DNA of 64,000 nucleotides, taken from the NCBI RefSeq assembly GCF_000379105.1, contig NZ_KB900609.1, positions 7,302,939 to 7,366,938 on the forward strand, in the 5' to 3' direction. The translations under genes and the position numbers were made by a program. Each line of letters opens with the position of its first letter. Within the stretch, counting starts at the first letter, position 1. Source of the DNA: Methylobacterium sp. WSM2598 (GTDB lineage Bacteria; Pseudomonadota; Alphaproteobacteria; Rhizobiales; Beijerinckiaceae). Shown here in pieces: positions 7,882 through 16,927 of the stretch. The notes under the pieces are model-generated. The model made no database searches, was not told where the DNA came from, and saw nothing but the letters and a program-made list of their open reading frames with translations.

Positions 7882-9186
7882 GTGCTCGAACTCGCCGTCG
7901 CGCTCCTGCTCATCCTCCTCAACGGCGTCTTCTCCCTCTCGGAACTCGCCGTGGTGTCGGCCCGCAAGGCGCGGCTGCAGGTCATGGCCGAGCAGCGCCG
8001 GGCGGGGGCGCGGGCGGCGCTCGCCCTGGCGGAGGAGCCGGGGCGCTTCCTCTCCACGGTGCAGATCGGCATCACCCTGATCGGCGTGCTCGCCGGCGCC
8101 TTCTCGGGCGCGGCGCTCGGCCAGCATCTCGCCGAGCTCCTGCAGGGGGCCGGCCTGTCGCCGGGCCTGGCCCAGCCCGCCGGCTACGGGGTGGTGATCG
8201 GCCTGATCACCTACCTCTCCGTGGTGGTGGGCGAACTCGTGCCGAAGAGCCTCGCCCTGCGCCATCCCGAGCGGATCGCCTGCCTCGTCGCCGGCCCGAT
8301 GGCCGCGGTGTCGCGCGCCGCCGGCCCGGTGGTCTGGCTGCTCGACGCCTCGACCCGGCTGATCTTCGGGCTGTTCGGCGCGGCGGCCGAGCCGGCCGAG
8401 GCGGTGACCGAGGAGGAGGTCCGCGCCGTCGTGGCCGAGGCCGAGACGGCCGGCGTGATCGAGACCGACGCGCACCGGATGATCGCGGGCGTGCTGCGCC
8501 TCGCCGACCGCACCGTGCGCGGCGTGATGACCCCGCGCACCGAGGTGACGCGCCTCGACCTCACCGACAGCGAGGCGGCGATCCGCGACACCCTCCTGCG
8601 CACCTCCCATGCCCGCCTCCCGGTCGGGGAGGGCCGCCAGGACGAGATCCTGGGCATCGTCCAGGTGCGCGACCTGCTGCCGGACCTCCTCCAGGGTCGG
8701 CCCCTCGACCTGCGGGCGCATATCCGGGCGGCGCCGGTCGTGCCCGACCGGCTCGGCGCCCTCGACGCCCTCGCGGCCCTGCGCCGAGCCGAGGTGCCCA
8801 TCGCCCTCGTGCACGACGAGTACGGCCATTTCGACGGGGTGGTCACCCCGGCCGACATCCTGGACGCCATCGCGGGCGCCTTCCGGGCCGACACGGACGA
8901 TCCCGACCCGGAGGCGGTGCGGCGGGAGGACGGGTCCTGGCTGCTGGCCGGGAGCATGCCGGTGGACGAGATGGCCGAGCAGCTGCGCGTCCCCCTGCCC
9001 GAGCGGCGCGACTACGAGACGGTGGCGGGCCTCGTCATCGCGCACCTGCAGCGGCTGCCCCGCGCCGGCGAGGCCATCGACGTGGCCGGCTGGCGCTTCG
9101 AGGTGGTCGACATGGACGGGCGGCGCGTCGACAAGGTCCTGGCCACCGCCAAGGCCGCGGCCAAGCCGGAGCCGGACCTGGCCTGA
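7882..9186 (+). CDS. Hemolysin-family CNNM/CBS-domain transporter (CorC/HlyC-like)
   Basis: Integral membrane protein of the CNNM/HlyC/CorC group, linked to Mg2+/Co2+ export or homeostasis. 434 residues starting at GTG 7882. Domains: DUF21/CNNM membrane domain (about 1-170, with SELAVVSARKARLQ and VVVGELVPKSLALRHPERIA), a CBS pair (about 190-320, VMTPRTEVTRLDL and ALVHDEYGHFDGVVTPADILDAI), and a CorC_HlyC C-terminal domain (about 330-425, containing DEMAEQL and RRDYETVAGLVI). Complete and of usual length. Stands alone on the plus strand. Confidence 0.93.
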   Translation: MLELAVALLLILLNGVFSLSELAVVSARKARLQVMAEQRRAGARAALALAEEPGRFLSTVQIGITLIGVLAGAFSGAALGQHLAELLQGAGLSPGLAQPAGYGVVIGLITYLSVVVGELVPKSLALRHPERIACLVAGPMAAVSRAAGPVVWLLDASTRLIFGLFGAAAEPAEAVTEEEVRAVVAEAETAGVIETDAHRMIAGVLRLADRTVRGVMTPRTEVTRLDLTDSEAAIRDTLLRTSHARLPVGEGRQDEILGIVQVRDLLPDLLQGRPLDLRAHIRAAPVVPDRLGALDALAALRRAEVPIALVHDEYGHFDGVVTPADILDAIAGAFRADTDDPDPEAVRREDGSWLLAGSMPVDEMAEQLRVPLPERRDYETVAGLVIAHLQRLPRAGEAIDVAGWRFEVVDMDGRRVDKVLATAKAAAKPEPDLA

Positions 9187-9221
9187 CCGCCCCCGCACGG
9201 GCCGAACCGGAGGGCCCGCAT

Positions 9222-9320
9222 CCACCGCCCGCACGCGGAGCACGGCGAGATCCTGACGGCGATCCCGGAGGGCGGCGAGGCCGCGGCCCGGCGGATGCGC
9301 GCGTGCGCGACGCCGCGAGC
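9222..9320 (+). pseudogene. Possible relic of a GntR (FCD-domain) regulator end
   Basis: In one plus-strand frame the translation reads PHAEHGEILTAIPEGGEAA then ARRMRA, which resembles the last helices of the FCD ligand-binding domain of GntR regulators (usual pattern EH-x-I-x-x-AI-x-x-GD...AA-x-x-M). No start, DNA-binding domain or matching stop is present. The call rests on about 25 residues and is tentative. Confidence 0.3.
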
Positions 9321-9402
9321 GCGCGCGGCCGCCACGGGGCCGGGCACACGAGCGGGTGAGCCGATGTTCCGGACGATCGGTTCGGAGAATCCCCGGCGGC
9401 GC

Positions 9403-9729
9403 TCAGGCCGCCCTGGCCGGGCGCGCGGAATCCGCCACGTCCTGCGAGAGCGTCCCCGCCTCGCGCTGATACTCCGACATGGCGCGGGTGACGAAGGCGA
9501 GCTGGAGCTTGAGCGCCTCGACCGGCGACTTGCACCGGCCGATCGCCGCGACGTGCTCCGACTGCGCCTGCAGCCGCCGGGCGGCGAAGCTCAGGATCTC
9601 CGCGCTCAGCCGGAACGGCAGGTCGACGCCGAACGACGTCCAGAGGGCGGCGTCCGGGATCAGGCCGGACCAGGGATCGCCGGCCCCGAACGCGCGTGAG
9701 GTCTCGCCCCTGTTGGTCTCGCTCGCCAT
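9403..9729 (-). CDS. Phasin-family protein (PHB granule-associated)
   Basis: Small amphipathic protein, 108 residues, of the phasin_2 type that coats polyhydroxybutyrate granules. The region DLPFRLSAEILSFAARRLQA and ALKLQLAFVTRAMSEYQREA is typical phasin helix; the A-rich C-terminus (ADSARPARAA) also fits. The start at 9729 has a strong GGGAGGA five bases upstream. An FNR-like palindrome lies 53 bases before the start. The longer frame to 10161 is not coding. Presence of a PHB depolymerase elsewhere in the window fits a PHB-storing organism. Confidence 0.85.
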   Translation of the reverse strand: MASETNRGETSRAFGAGDPWSGLIPDAALWTSFGVDLPFRLSAEILSFAARRLQAQSEHVAAIGRCKSPVEALKLQLAFVTRAMSEYQREAGTLSQDVADSARPARAA

Positions 9730-10311
9730 GGTGTCCTCCCGTCTTCGCAGGTGAGTGGTGACACGGCGGACGGGCCGGGCCTTGACCCAGATCAACCCGA
9801 CCGTGCGCTTCGGGCCGGTCCGCGACCCTGGCGGGCGCGATCGCCCAGCCGACCCGCGACGGCGGCGCGCCCGCGCGCGGCGCCGCATAGGCCCCTCGCC
9901 GCGCGGCCGCGACGCAGCCGCCGGGCAGGAGGGCGAGGAGCGCCGGAGCGAGCCGGGCCGAGGGCGGCCGGACGGGAAACCGGGCTGTCGGACGCGTCGT
10001 TCGGGACTCCGCGAGCCGGTCCTGTCGGCGCCTCCCGGCGCGCGGCTCTCGGTGCGGATGCTGGGCCGCGGCAGCGCAGAAAAGGAACGCATAGTTCCGA
10101 TGGTGGTCAGATGAAAATCGAATGACCGCGGCGCGCGCCCTCCCGGGGCCCGGCGCCCCACGCGGCCCCGGGGCGGGCCGCGACGGCCCGCGCCCCTCCG
10201 GCGCGGTGCCGGCGAGCGGCGTGGGCGGCACCGGGACGATCGAGGCCGTTCAGGGGACGGGCGGCTTGGGCGCCGGCCCTGCGCCAGGCGGGCGTGGAAG
10301 AGACTATATTC
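9730..10311. other. Intergenic region between phasin start and FkbM gene end
   Basis: 582 bases. The first 70 hold the phasin promoter with its FNR-like box. The rest shows no gene with recognisable features; short frames on both strands are Arg/Gly/Pro-rich and look like GC-rich noise. The end near 10290-10320 is locally AT-richer. Confidence 0.5.
9782..9795. promoter_or_regulatory. FNR-type palindrome upstream of phasin gene
   Basis: TTGACCCAGATCAA matches the FNR/FixK/NNR consensus TTGAT-N4-ATCAA with one mismatch (C for T in the left half). It ends 53 bases before the phasin start codon on the minus strand, a usual activator position. This suggests oxygen- or redox-linked expression of the phasin; functional binding is inferred only. 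Confidence 0.55.
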
Positions 10312-11109
10312 CTATGTCAGGCGAAACCTGCGGACCATGACCACTCCGCAGGAGTCGCAGGCCTCCTTGAACTTCTCCAGGCGCTCGGCCGGGACGAAGG
10401 CGTGGTTCCAGGCCAGCTCGTCGAACACGACCTCGCCATCGTGGATCGCCAGGTCGGGCCGCAATCTGAAGTCGAGGTAGTTCACGTCCGCCAGGAAGGC
10501 CCTCAGGGCCCCCCGCTTGGCGGGCCCGACCACTTCGGCGAAGACGAAGGGCCGATCCCGCCTGATCGTCTCGCGCGCGCCGCCGAGGAAGGCGTGCTCG
10601 TGCCCCTCGATATCGACCTTGATGACGGCGATCCGCTCGCGGATGTCGAGTTCGTCGAGCGTCCTGACCGCGACCCGGACCGTCCCGTGGACGGCCTTGA
10701 AGTCGTGCTCCAGGGACGCGCTCGTCTCCAGCAGGCCGTGGCTCGGATCGGGGAGGTGGAGCGTCGCCTCCCCCGACACGTCGCTGAGGGCGAACTCGTG
10801 GACGGTGACCCGGTCGGTGAGCCCGTTCGCCGCCAGATTGCGTCTCAGCACCGCGACCAGGGCCGCGAGCGGCTCGAACGCGAGGACCGTGCGGTCCTCC
10901 GCCAGGATGCCGGCCATCACGGAATAGACCCCGGTATTCGCGCCGACATCGACGAATATCCCCTCGCTGCGCAGGTACGTCGCCATCATCAGGAACGGAA
11001 GCGGCGGTTCGTACGCGCCGGCGCTGACCTGATGTCCAACGAGGTCCATGCCGCCCGCCGCATCGAGGTAGAAGTGCTTTCCGGCGAAATCGACCTTCGT
11101 CATGCCCAT
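10312..11109 (-). CDS. FkbM-family SAM-dependent methyltransferase
   Basis: Class I methyltransferase of the FkbM family, 265 residues. SAM-binding motif I is VDVGANTGVYSVMAG (residues 53-67), followed by the acidic end of strand 2 at LAFEP. Later family motifs are VIKVDIEGHEHAFLGG and FVFAEVV. FkbM enzymes O-methylate sugars or polyketides; the divergent glycosyltransferase gene supports a polysaccharide role. Two starts are possible (11109 and 11103); AGAGGA lies eight bases before the first, so 11109 is used. The frame upstream to 11346 is Arg/Pro-rich and rejected. Confidence 0.88.
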   Translation of the reverse strand: MGMTKVDFAGKHFYLDAAGGMDLVGHQVSAGAYEPPLPFLMMATYLRSEGIFVDVGANTGVYSVMAGILAEDRTVLAFEPLAALVAVLRRNLAANGLTDRVTVHEFALSDVSGEATLHLPDPSHGLLETSASLEHDFKAVHGTVRVAVRTLDELDIRERIAVIKVDIEGHEHAFLGGARETIRRDRPFVFAEVVGPAKRGALRAFLADVNYLDFRLRPDLAIHDGEVVFDELAWNHAFVPAERLEKFKEACDSCGVVMVRRFRLT

Positions 11110-11413
11110 CCTGGTCTTCCTCTGCGTGAGCGAGGCGGTCGCGCGGACGCGTCGACCGGCTCCCGGCCGGTGCCGGCCGGTTCGGCGCGCCCGGACCGGG
11201 ACGGGCGGAGGGACGGGCGCGAGCGACCATCCCGCTCCCCCGCGTCCCCGTCGCGGGCACGGGACGTCATCCGGTCGCGCGGCCGGCGCGATGATCACCG
11301 GCCTGCGGGCCGGCCGAAATTCACATGAGTTACAACCGCGTGCCATTCGATCGGGTATTTCACCGCCGTGTCGTGCTATGCCTGTCCGGCCTGGAGTATT
11401 CCAAATCGTTCAG
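11110..11413. other. Divergent promoter region of FkbM and glycosyltransferase genes
   Basis: 304 bases between two divergently read genes. Bases 11320-11413 are locally AT-rich (for example GAAATTCACATGAGTTACAA) and are the likely promoter of the glycosyltransferase gene. No palindromic operator of note was seen. Confidence 0.45.
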
Positions 11414-14400
11414 ATGAGGCGAATTTTCAGCAGTTTACGACTTGCGCTCGGGAAAATACGGCGTCCTTCGGCGAAGGACGGGGTGAGCGACTTTGATGAA
11501 AATTTTTACTATACGCTCTACCCCGACCTTCATCACCTCACCGGCCGGGGCGAGCTGCTCGAACATTATCTCCGGCACGGCCGCCGGGAGGGGCGGCAGA
11601 GCAGCGTCGAGGGCTATCTGGCCGATCTCAGCGCCGAGCACGGCCCGCTGCCGAAGGATTTCCGCCCGAGCCTCTACCGCGATCTCAACCCTGACCTTGC
11701 GTCGCGGTTCACGGAGGACTGGCAGTTCATCGCCCATTATCTGCGGCACGGGCGCGAGGAGAAGCGGCCCTACGCCCTCGACATTGCGTCGGACGCCGAC
11801 GCCTTCGCGCGCGTCGCGGTGCGGGACGGTGACCCCGAGGCCGCCGATGCCTTCGCGGCCTTCCTGCGGCAGCACGGCCTGGTGCCGGGATCCTGGCTGC
11901 TTCGGTTCGACCTCGCCCAGTTCGTCCAGCTGAATGCCGATTGGATCGGCCCCCCGCCGCGGGTGCGGGCGGAGGGACTTCGTCTCTTCGTGGAGCGGGG
12001 CATCGCGCGCCTGGCCCCGATCCACGCCGAGGCGATGTTCGATCCCGCCTTCTACCGCGCCGTGTACCCGGTCGAGGACCTCCCCGACGACGCGTCGCTC
12101 TATCGGCACTGGCTGTGCACCGGCATCGAGCGGGGCTTCGCGCCGAACGAGTCCGCCCACCTCGCCGCCCTGATCGGCGAGACGGTCTTCCCGCGCTGCT
12201 TCGATCTCGCGGGCTACCGGGCCGCGCTGCCCCGGGGCGCCGCCCTGCCGCGCACGCAGGTGCTGGAGCACTGGCTCGATTTCGGGTTCCCGGCGGGTCG
12301 TCTCGACGTGGTGTCCGGCCCCGACGAGGCCGCGTTCCTCGGCCTCGTCGGGATGCGGGAATTGCTGCGCCAGCGCTTCGCGCTCGCCCGCCGGGCCTAC
12401 GACGAGGCGATCGCGCGCGGCGGCCCGACCGCCCGCCGGCTGCACGGCCGCGGCGAGGCCGCGCGGGCCCTGGGCGACCTCGCCGCCGCGGCCGCCGATT
12501 ACGCGGCCGCCGCGGCCGACCCGCGGTCGAGCCTCTGGAGCCACATCCACGCCGCCGAGTGCCTGGCCGCCACCGGAGATCTGCCGGCCGCCTGCGCGCA
12601 GATCCGGGCCTCGTCGCCGCGCTGGATCAAGGACGCGCGCTGGCGCGAGGCGGGGCTCGGCATCCTCGGCCGGGCCTTCGACGCCGCCTGCGAGGCCGCC
12701 CGCGCGGAGTACCGCCAGGGCCGCCGCGCCGAGGCCGACGCCCTCCTGGACGAGGCCCTGAACCGGCTCGCCGCCGACCTCCCCCTCGCCGCCCCCTTGC
12801 CCGTCCCCTTGCCCATCCCCTCGCCGCGGCCGACCGTCGCCATCCTGGCCAACCTCGATCTGCCCCAGTGCGTCCACTACCGCGTCGAGCAGCGCCGCCG
12901 CCAGCTCGAGCACGCCGGATGGACCGTCCGCGTCTTCCCCCCCGACCAGGCCCGGGCCTTCCGCCAGGCCCTGCACGCCGCCCGCGCCGCCCTCTTCTAC
13001 CGCCTCCCCGCCTTCCCCGACATCCTCCACAGCATCCTCTACGCCCGCGCCCTCGGCCTGCCCACCTTCTACGACGTCGACGACCTCATCTTCGACGCGC
13101 GCTGCTACCCCGACCCCTTCGACAGCTTCGAGGGCCAGATCTCCCCCGAGGACTACGTCGGGCTGCAGTTCGGCGTGCCCCTGTTCCGCTTCGCCCTCGC
13201 CCAGTGCGACGAGGGCCTCGCCTCCACCCCGGCCCTCGCCGAGGCCATGCGCCCGCTCCTGCGCACGGGCCGCTGCCACGTCCTGCGCAACGGCCTCGAC
13301 CAGCGCAACGCCCCCTTCCTCGACCGGCCGGACCCCGCCCCCGCCCGCCCGGAGGCGCCCGTGACGCTGTTCTACGGCTCGGGCACCAAGGCGCATAACC
13401 GCGACTTCAACGCCCTGGCCGGCCCGGCCCTGCTGCGCCTGCTGGAGCGCCACCCGCAGCTGCGCCTGCTGATCGCCGGCCACCTCACCCTCGATCCCGC
13501 CTTCGCGGCCCACCGGGACCGGATCCGCCGCCTCGGCTTCACCGCGCAGGTGGAGGATTACTGGGAGATCCTGTCGGGGGTCGACGTGAACCTGGCGGTG
13601 CTCGCCCCCGGCGCGGCGGCGGACGCCAAGAGCGAGATCAAGTGGCTGGAGGCGGCGGTGGCCGGGGTGCCCTCGGTGGTGAGCGGGACGCGCACCTACC
13701 GGGAGATCCTGGTCGAGGGCGAGGACGTGCTGTTTGCCGACACGCCCGAGGAGTGGGCCTCGGCGCTGGAGCGGCTGGGGGGGGATGCCGGGCTGCGGCG
13801 GCGGATCGGCCTGGCGGCGCGGCGCAAGGCGCGGCGGGATTACGGGCTGGCGGCGGGGGCGGGGCGGGTGGCGTCCGTGCTGGCGCGGCCGGCGGCGCCC
13901 GCCGTGGCGGCGGCGCGGCCGCGGATCCTGCTGGTGAACGTGTTCTTCCCGCCCCAGACGATCGGCGGGGCGACGCGGGTGGTGCGCGACAACCTCGACC
14001 ACTTCCTGGCGGCGGCGGGGGAGCGCTACGCCTTCGCGGTGGCGGCGAGCGACGAGGGGGTGCAGCCGGCGGGCCGGGCGCGGCTGGACGGCTACCGGGG
14101 GGTTCCGGTGCTGCGGCTGTCGACGCCGCTGGAGCCCGGGATGGACTGGCGCCCGTTCAACCCGGCGCTGGGGGCGCTGTTCGGGGAGTTCCTGGACCGG
14201 CTGTGCCCGGACCTGGTGCACTTCCACTGCGTGCAGCGGCTGAGCGGGTCGGTGGTGGAGGCGGCGCAGGCGCGGGGCCTGCGGCACGTGGTGACGGTGC
14301 ACGACGGCTGGTGGATCTCGGACCACCAGTTCCTGCTCGACCGGGACGGGCAGGTGGTGCGTCCCTCGCCGGACCTGCTGGAGGCGGCCTCGGACGCGCC

Positions 14401-15274
14401 GCACGGGGCGGGGGCGCAGCTCCTGCGGCGGCGGCGGCTGGGGCGGCTTCTGTGTGGGGCGGACCGGGTGCTGGCGGTGTCGGAGAGCTTCGCGGGCCTG
14501 TACCGGGCGGCGGGGTTCCCGGAGGTGCGCAGCGTGCCGAACGGCCTGTCGCTGGGGCGGGTGCCGGCGCGGCGGGCGGGGCGGGGTCCGCGGGTGCGGC
14601 TGGGCCACGTGGGGGGTCTGGAGGCGCACAAGGGGGCGCCGCTGCTCGAGGTGGTGCTGCGCACGACGCCGTTCCGGTGCCTGGGCCTGACGCTGGTCGA
14701 CCTGTCGCGGGAGCCGGGCTCCGCGAGCGAGGAGGTGTGGGGGACGACGCCGGTGCGGATCGTGGGCCCCGTGGCGCAGGAGGAGATCGGGGGGTTGTAC
14801 GGGGAGCTTGACGTGCTGCTGGTGCCGTCGCTGTGGCCGGAGAGCTTCGGTCTCGTGTCGCGGGAGGCGCGGGCGTTCGGTCTGTGGGTCGTGGCGAGCG
14901 ACCGGGGCGCGGTGGGGGAGGAGGTGCGGCCGGGGGTGGACGGGTTCGTGATCGACGTCTCGACGCCGGGCCCGCTGCGGGAGGTGCTGGGGGCGATCGA
15001 CGCGGATCCGGCGCGGTTCCAGGCGCCGCCGCCGCCCGGCCCGCCGCTGCGCCGTGCGGCCGACCAGGGCGACGACCTGCTGCGGCTCTACGACGAGATC
15101 CTGGGCCGCGGCGCCGCGAGGGCTGCCGGTGCCCGCTCGCGGCGGCCGCACGGATCCGCCTCCGACCGGCTCCCGCAGGAGCCCGACGGGCTCCCGCCGG
15201 AGGTCGCGGGCCTCGCCGACCACCGGGGTGAAGGGACGTTCCGGGCGGGGTCCGCGCGCGGCCCGGGATCGTGA
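11414..15274 (+). CDS. Large two-domain glycosyltransferase with N-terminal YPD repeats
   Basis: 1286 residues, cytoplasmic, probably polysaccharide or glycoprotein assembly. Order: four short repeats with an F/L-Y-x-x-x-Y/N-P-D signature (FYYTLYPDL, LYRDLNPDL, FYRAVYPVEDL, GYRAALPRG) in residues 28-300; a TPR-like Ala-rich helical region (about 310-450); a first GT-B domain (about 475-830, VAILANLDLPQCVHYRVEQ); a second GT-B domain from about 836 (RILLVNVFFPPQTIGGATRV) with the EX7E motif ESFGLVSRE near 1142. The start at 11414 (MRRIFSSLRL) is preferred; no strong ribosome binding site is visible. Third codon bases switch from C-rich (12780-13480) to G-rich (13640-15000), suggesting a mosaic gene. 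Confidence 0.85.
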   Translation: MRRIFSSLRLALGKIRRPSAKDGVSDFDENFYYTLYPDLHHLTGRGELLEHYLRHGRREGRQSSVEGYLADLSAEHGPLPKDFRPSLYRDLNPDLASRFTEDWQFIAHYLRHGREEKRPYALDIASDADAFARVAVRDGDPEAADAFAAFLRQHGLVPGSWLLRFDLAQFVQLNADWIGPPPRVRAEGLRLFVERGIARLAPIHAEAMFDPAFYRAVYPVEDLPDDASLYRHWLCTGIERGFAPNESAHLAALIGETVFPRCFDLAGYRAALPRGAALPRTQVLEHWLDFGFPAGRLDVVSGPDEAAFLGLVGMRELLRQRFALARRAYDEAIARGGPTARRLHGRGEAARALGDLAAAAADYAAAAADPRSSLWSHIHAAECLAATGDLPAACAQIRASSPRWIKDARWREAGLGILGRAFDAACEAARAEYRQGRRAEADALLDEALNRLAADLPLAAPLPVPLPIPSPRPTVAILANLDLPQCVHYRVEQRRRQLEHAGWTVRVFPPDQARAFRQALHAARAALFYRLPAFPDILHSILYARALGLPTFYDVDDLIFDARCYPDPFDSFEGQISPEDYVGLQFGVPLFRFALAQCDEGLASTPALAEAMRPLLRTGRCHVLRNGLDQRNAPFLDRPDPAPARPEAPVTLFYGSGTKAHNRDFNALAGPALLRLLERHPQLRLLIAGHLTLDPAFAAHRDRIRRLGFTAQVEDYWEILSGVDVNLAVLAPGAAADAKSEIKWLEAAVAGVPSVVSGTRTYREILVEGEDVLFADTPEEWASALERLGGDAGLRRRIGLAARRKARRDYGLAAGAGRVASVLARPAAPAVAAARPRILLVNVFFPPQTIGGATRVVRDNLDHFLAAAGERYAFAVAASDEGVQPAGRARLDGYRGVPVLRLSTPLEPGMDWRPFNPALGALFGEFLDRLCPDLVHFHCVQRLSGSVVEAAQARGLRHVVTVHDGWWISDHQFLLDRDGQVVRPSPDLLEAASDAPHGAGAQLLRRRRLGRLLCGADRVLAVSESFAGLYRAAGFPEVRSVPNGLSLGRVPARRAGRGPRVRLGHVGGLEAHKGAPLLEVVLRTTPFRCLGLTLVDLSREPGSASEEVWGTTPVRIVGPVAQEEIGGLYGELDVLLVPSLWPESFGLVSREARAFGLWVVASDRGAVGEEVRPGVDGFVIDVSTPGPLREVLGAIDADPARFQAPPPPGPPLRRAADQGDDLLRLYDEILGRGAARAAGARSRRPHGSASDRLPQEPDGLPPEVAGLADHRGEGTFRAGSARGPGS

Positions 15275-15855
15275 TCCGGGAGCGGGGGCCTCCGGGCCCG
15301 GCCGCCCGATCAGTGCGGGGCCGGCCCGGCCTGCGGCATGGCCATGCCCTCCGGCATCATGTTCGCGTTCATGTGGTGCATGATCCGCCGGGCATATGGC
15401 GCCGGGCCGGTGCCCCTCCATATCGTGCCGAATCGTGCGGCAGGCGAAATCCTCGCCGGACCGAAACCCTCGCGAGATCTCGCGGGCCCGGCACGGCGAA
15501 TCACCGCCGCACCGTCGACCATTCGACGGGACCCGGCCGATCGCGGCCTGATCGGATGCGGACGATGTCGGAGCCGTTCCGCGACACCGAGTTCGGGCGC
15601 GATACCGGGGACTTCATCGCCCCGGCGCTGGCGTCGATCGAGGGCGCGTCGCCGCGATGGAATCGCGGCGCGGCGATGCCGCGGAAGACCGGGTTGACCC
15701 AGGAGAGCCGTCGTCCTCCGAGCCGAGGTCGGCGGCACGACACTGGCGATTGGCTCGATCATATCGCCGCGCGGGGTGCGGAAGGGGTCGAGAGACGGCT
15801 GCACGGCGACCGCCGCGAGCGGCTCGCGCGAGACCTGCCCGCGCGCCGGAGGCCG
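15275..15855. other. Intergenic region after glycosyltransferase
   Basis: 581 bases. A 23-residue Met/His-rich minus-strand reading frame lies at 15310-15381. A plus-strand frame from ATG 15556 (MRTMSEPFRDTEFGRDTG) starts plausibly but turns Arg-rich after about 45 residues and runs antisense into the HAD gene; it is not supported. Nothing else recognisable. Confidence 0.4.
15310..15381 (-). CDS. Possible Met/His-rich micropeptide
   Basis: 23-residue frame starting MHHMNANMMPEGMAMP and ending in a His. Six Met and three His in 23 residues is far from random for this GC content. GGCGGA lies just before the ATG. It could be a metal-binding peptide or the leftover end of a lost gene; no family recognised and expression is unproven. 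Confidence 0.25.
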   Translation of the reverse strand: MHHMNANMMPEGMAMPQAGPAPH

Positions 15856-16560
15856 TCAGCCGCCGGCGCGAGCGCCCGCCGGCGCGGGATCCAGCGCGGC
15901 CAGGGCGAGCGCCACGTCGCGCAGCGCCTCGCCCTGCAGATCGGGCTGCACCAGCACGCGGGGGTAGATCTGGCCGCGCGCCACGAAGGCCGCCCCGAGG
16001 CCCGCCACCTTGGCGCCGTGCGTGTCCCAGGCATGGGCGGCCACGAGGGCCGCCTCGCCGGGCGCGACGCCGGCGGCCTGCGCGGCCGAGAGGTAGACCT
16101 CGGCCCGGGGCTTCGAGCGCTGCACCTGGTCGATCGACAGCACCATCTCGACGTGGCGGTGCAGGCCGCCGCGACGGAGCAGCTGCTCGGTCGCCTCGGC
16201 CGACCCGTTGCTCAGCGCCGCCACGCGGAAGCCGGCCTCGGTCAGGAGGGCGAGCGCCTCCGCGGCATCCGGCTGGGGATCGAGCTCGGCCATGCCGTCG
16301 AGGACGGCGTCGAGACGCTCCATGCGGACCGGGAGGCCGTGCGCGGAGAGCAGGGAGGCGAGTTCCCCCCGCAGCACGAGGCGGAAGGGGGCGAACCGGT
16401 CGGTGATCGCCAGCGCGAAGGCGTCCCGCAGGGCCGAGGCGAACCAGATCTCCAGGGCCGCCGGCGGCAGGCCGAGGCCGGTCAGGAGCGGGCGCATGCG
16501 CTCCAGCGAGACCAGCGTGCCGATGACGTCGCAGGCGATCAGCTTGGGCCGGGGCATCAT
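15856..16560 (-). CDS. HAD-superfamily hydrolase, haloacid dehalogenase type II-like
   Basis: 234-residue cytoplasmic hydrolase. HAD motifs: nucleophile D in CDVIGTLVSLE (motif I, DxxGT, the arrangement of type II haloacid dehalogenases), motif II ALSNGS, motif III Lys in RSKPRAEVY, motif IV region AHAWDTHGAKVAGLG followed by AAFVARG. The acid in the usual second position after the nucleophile is absent, as in L-2-haloacid dehalogenases rather than phosphatases. Two ATGs adjoin (16560, 16557) behind CAGGAGA; 16560 is used. True substrate unknown. Confidence 0.85.
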   Translation of the reverse strand: MMPRPKLIACDVIGTLVSLERMRPLLTGLGLPPAALEIWFASALRDAFALAITDRFAPFRLVLRGELASLLSAHGLPVRMERLDAVLDGMAELDPQPDAAEALALLTEAGFRVAALSNGSAEATEQLLRRGGLHRHVEMVLSIDQVQRSKPRAEVYLSAAQAAGVAPGEAALVAAHAWDTHGAKVAGLGAAFVARGQIYPRVLVQPDLQGEALRDVALALAALDPAPAGARAGG

Positions 16561-16927
16561 CGGCGCGTCTCCTGTCCGGCGCGCGATCCCGCCCGCCCTG
16601 CGCGGACCGGACGGGCCCGCTCCCCTGCCAACGCGCGGGGGAGCGGATCGCTCGGCCGGCGGCGGGATCGGGGCCGCCGGCGCGGCCGCGGGCCGTCCGG
16701 TCGGATCCCGCCGCGATCGGCAGAGAGGCATCCCACGCAGATCGGGCGGATGATCGAACCAGGAAGAGAGTCGACATCTCGTCATCGTGACGGCGCCGAC
16801 CCCGCTCGTCGGTTGAAAATCATCTGCGCAGGATGTCTTATCGACCGCGCGGCGGCGATGCTGCATTGACGCCGAGGGGCCTCGGCTCGGGACCGACCGT
16901 CGAGTTTCGTTCGGATATGCTCGCGCG
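16561..16927. other. Divergent intergenic region between HAD hydrolase and Crp-type regulator
   Basis: 367 bases with the minus-strand ribosome binding site of the HAD gene at its left end. Bases 16740-16830 and 16880-16925 are less GC-rich and are likely promoter areas. No gene or clear operator seen. Confidence 0.45.

Noticed and set aside
11435..15421. 1328-residue open frame antisense to the glycosyltransferase gene
   Set aside because: Shadow of the real gene; Arg/Pro/Gln-rich without domain character, no start context.
15556..15855. Plus-strand frame starting MRTMSEPFRDTEFGRDTG
   Set aside because: The start looks protein-like for about 45 residues but then becomes Arg-rich and runs antisense through the HAD gene; no ribosome binding site or family.
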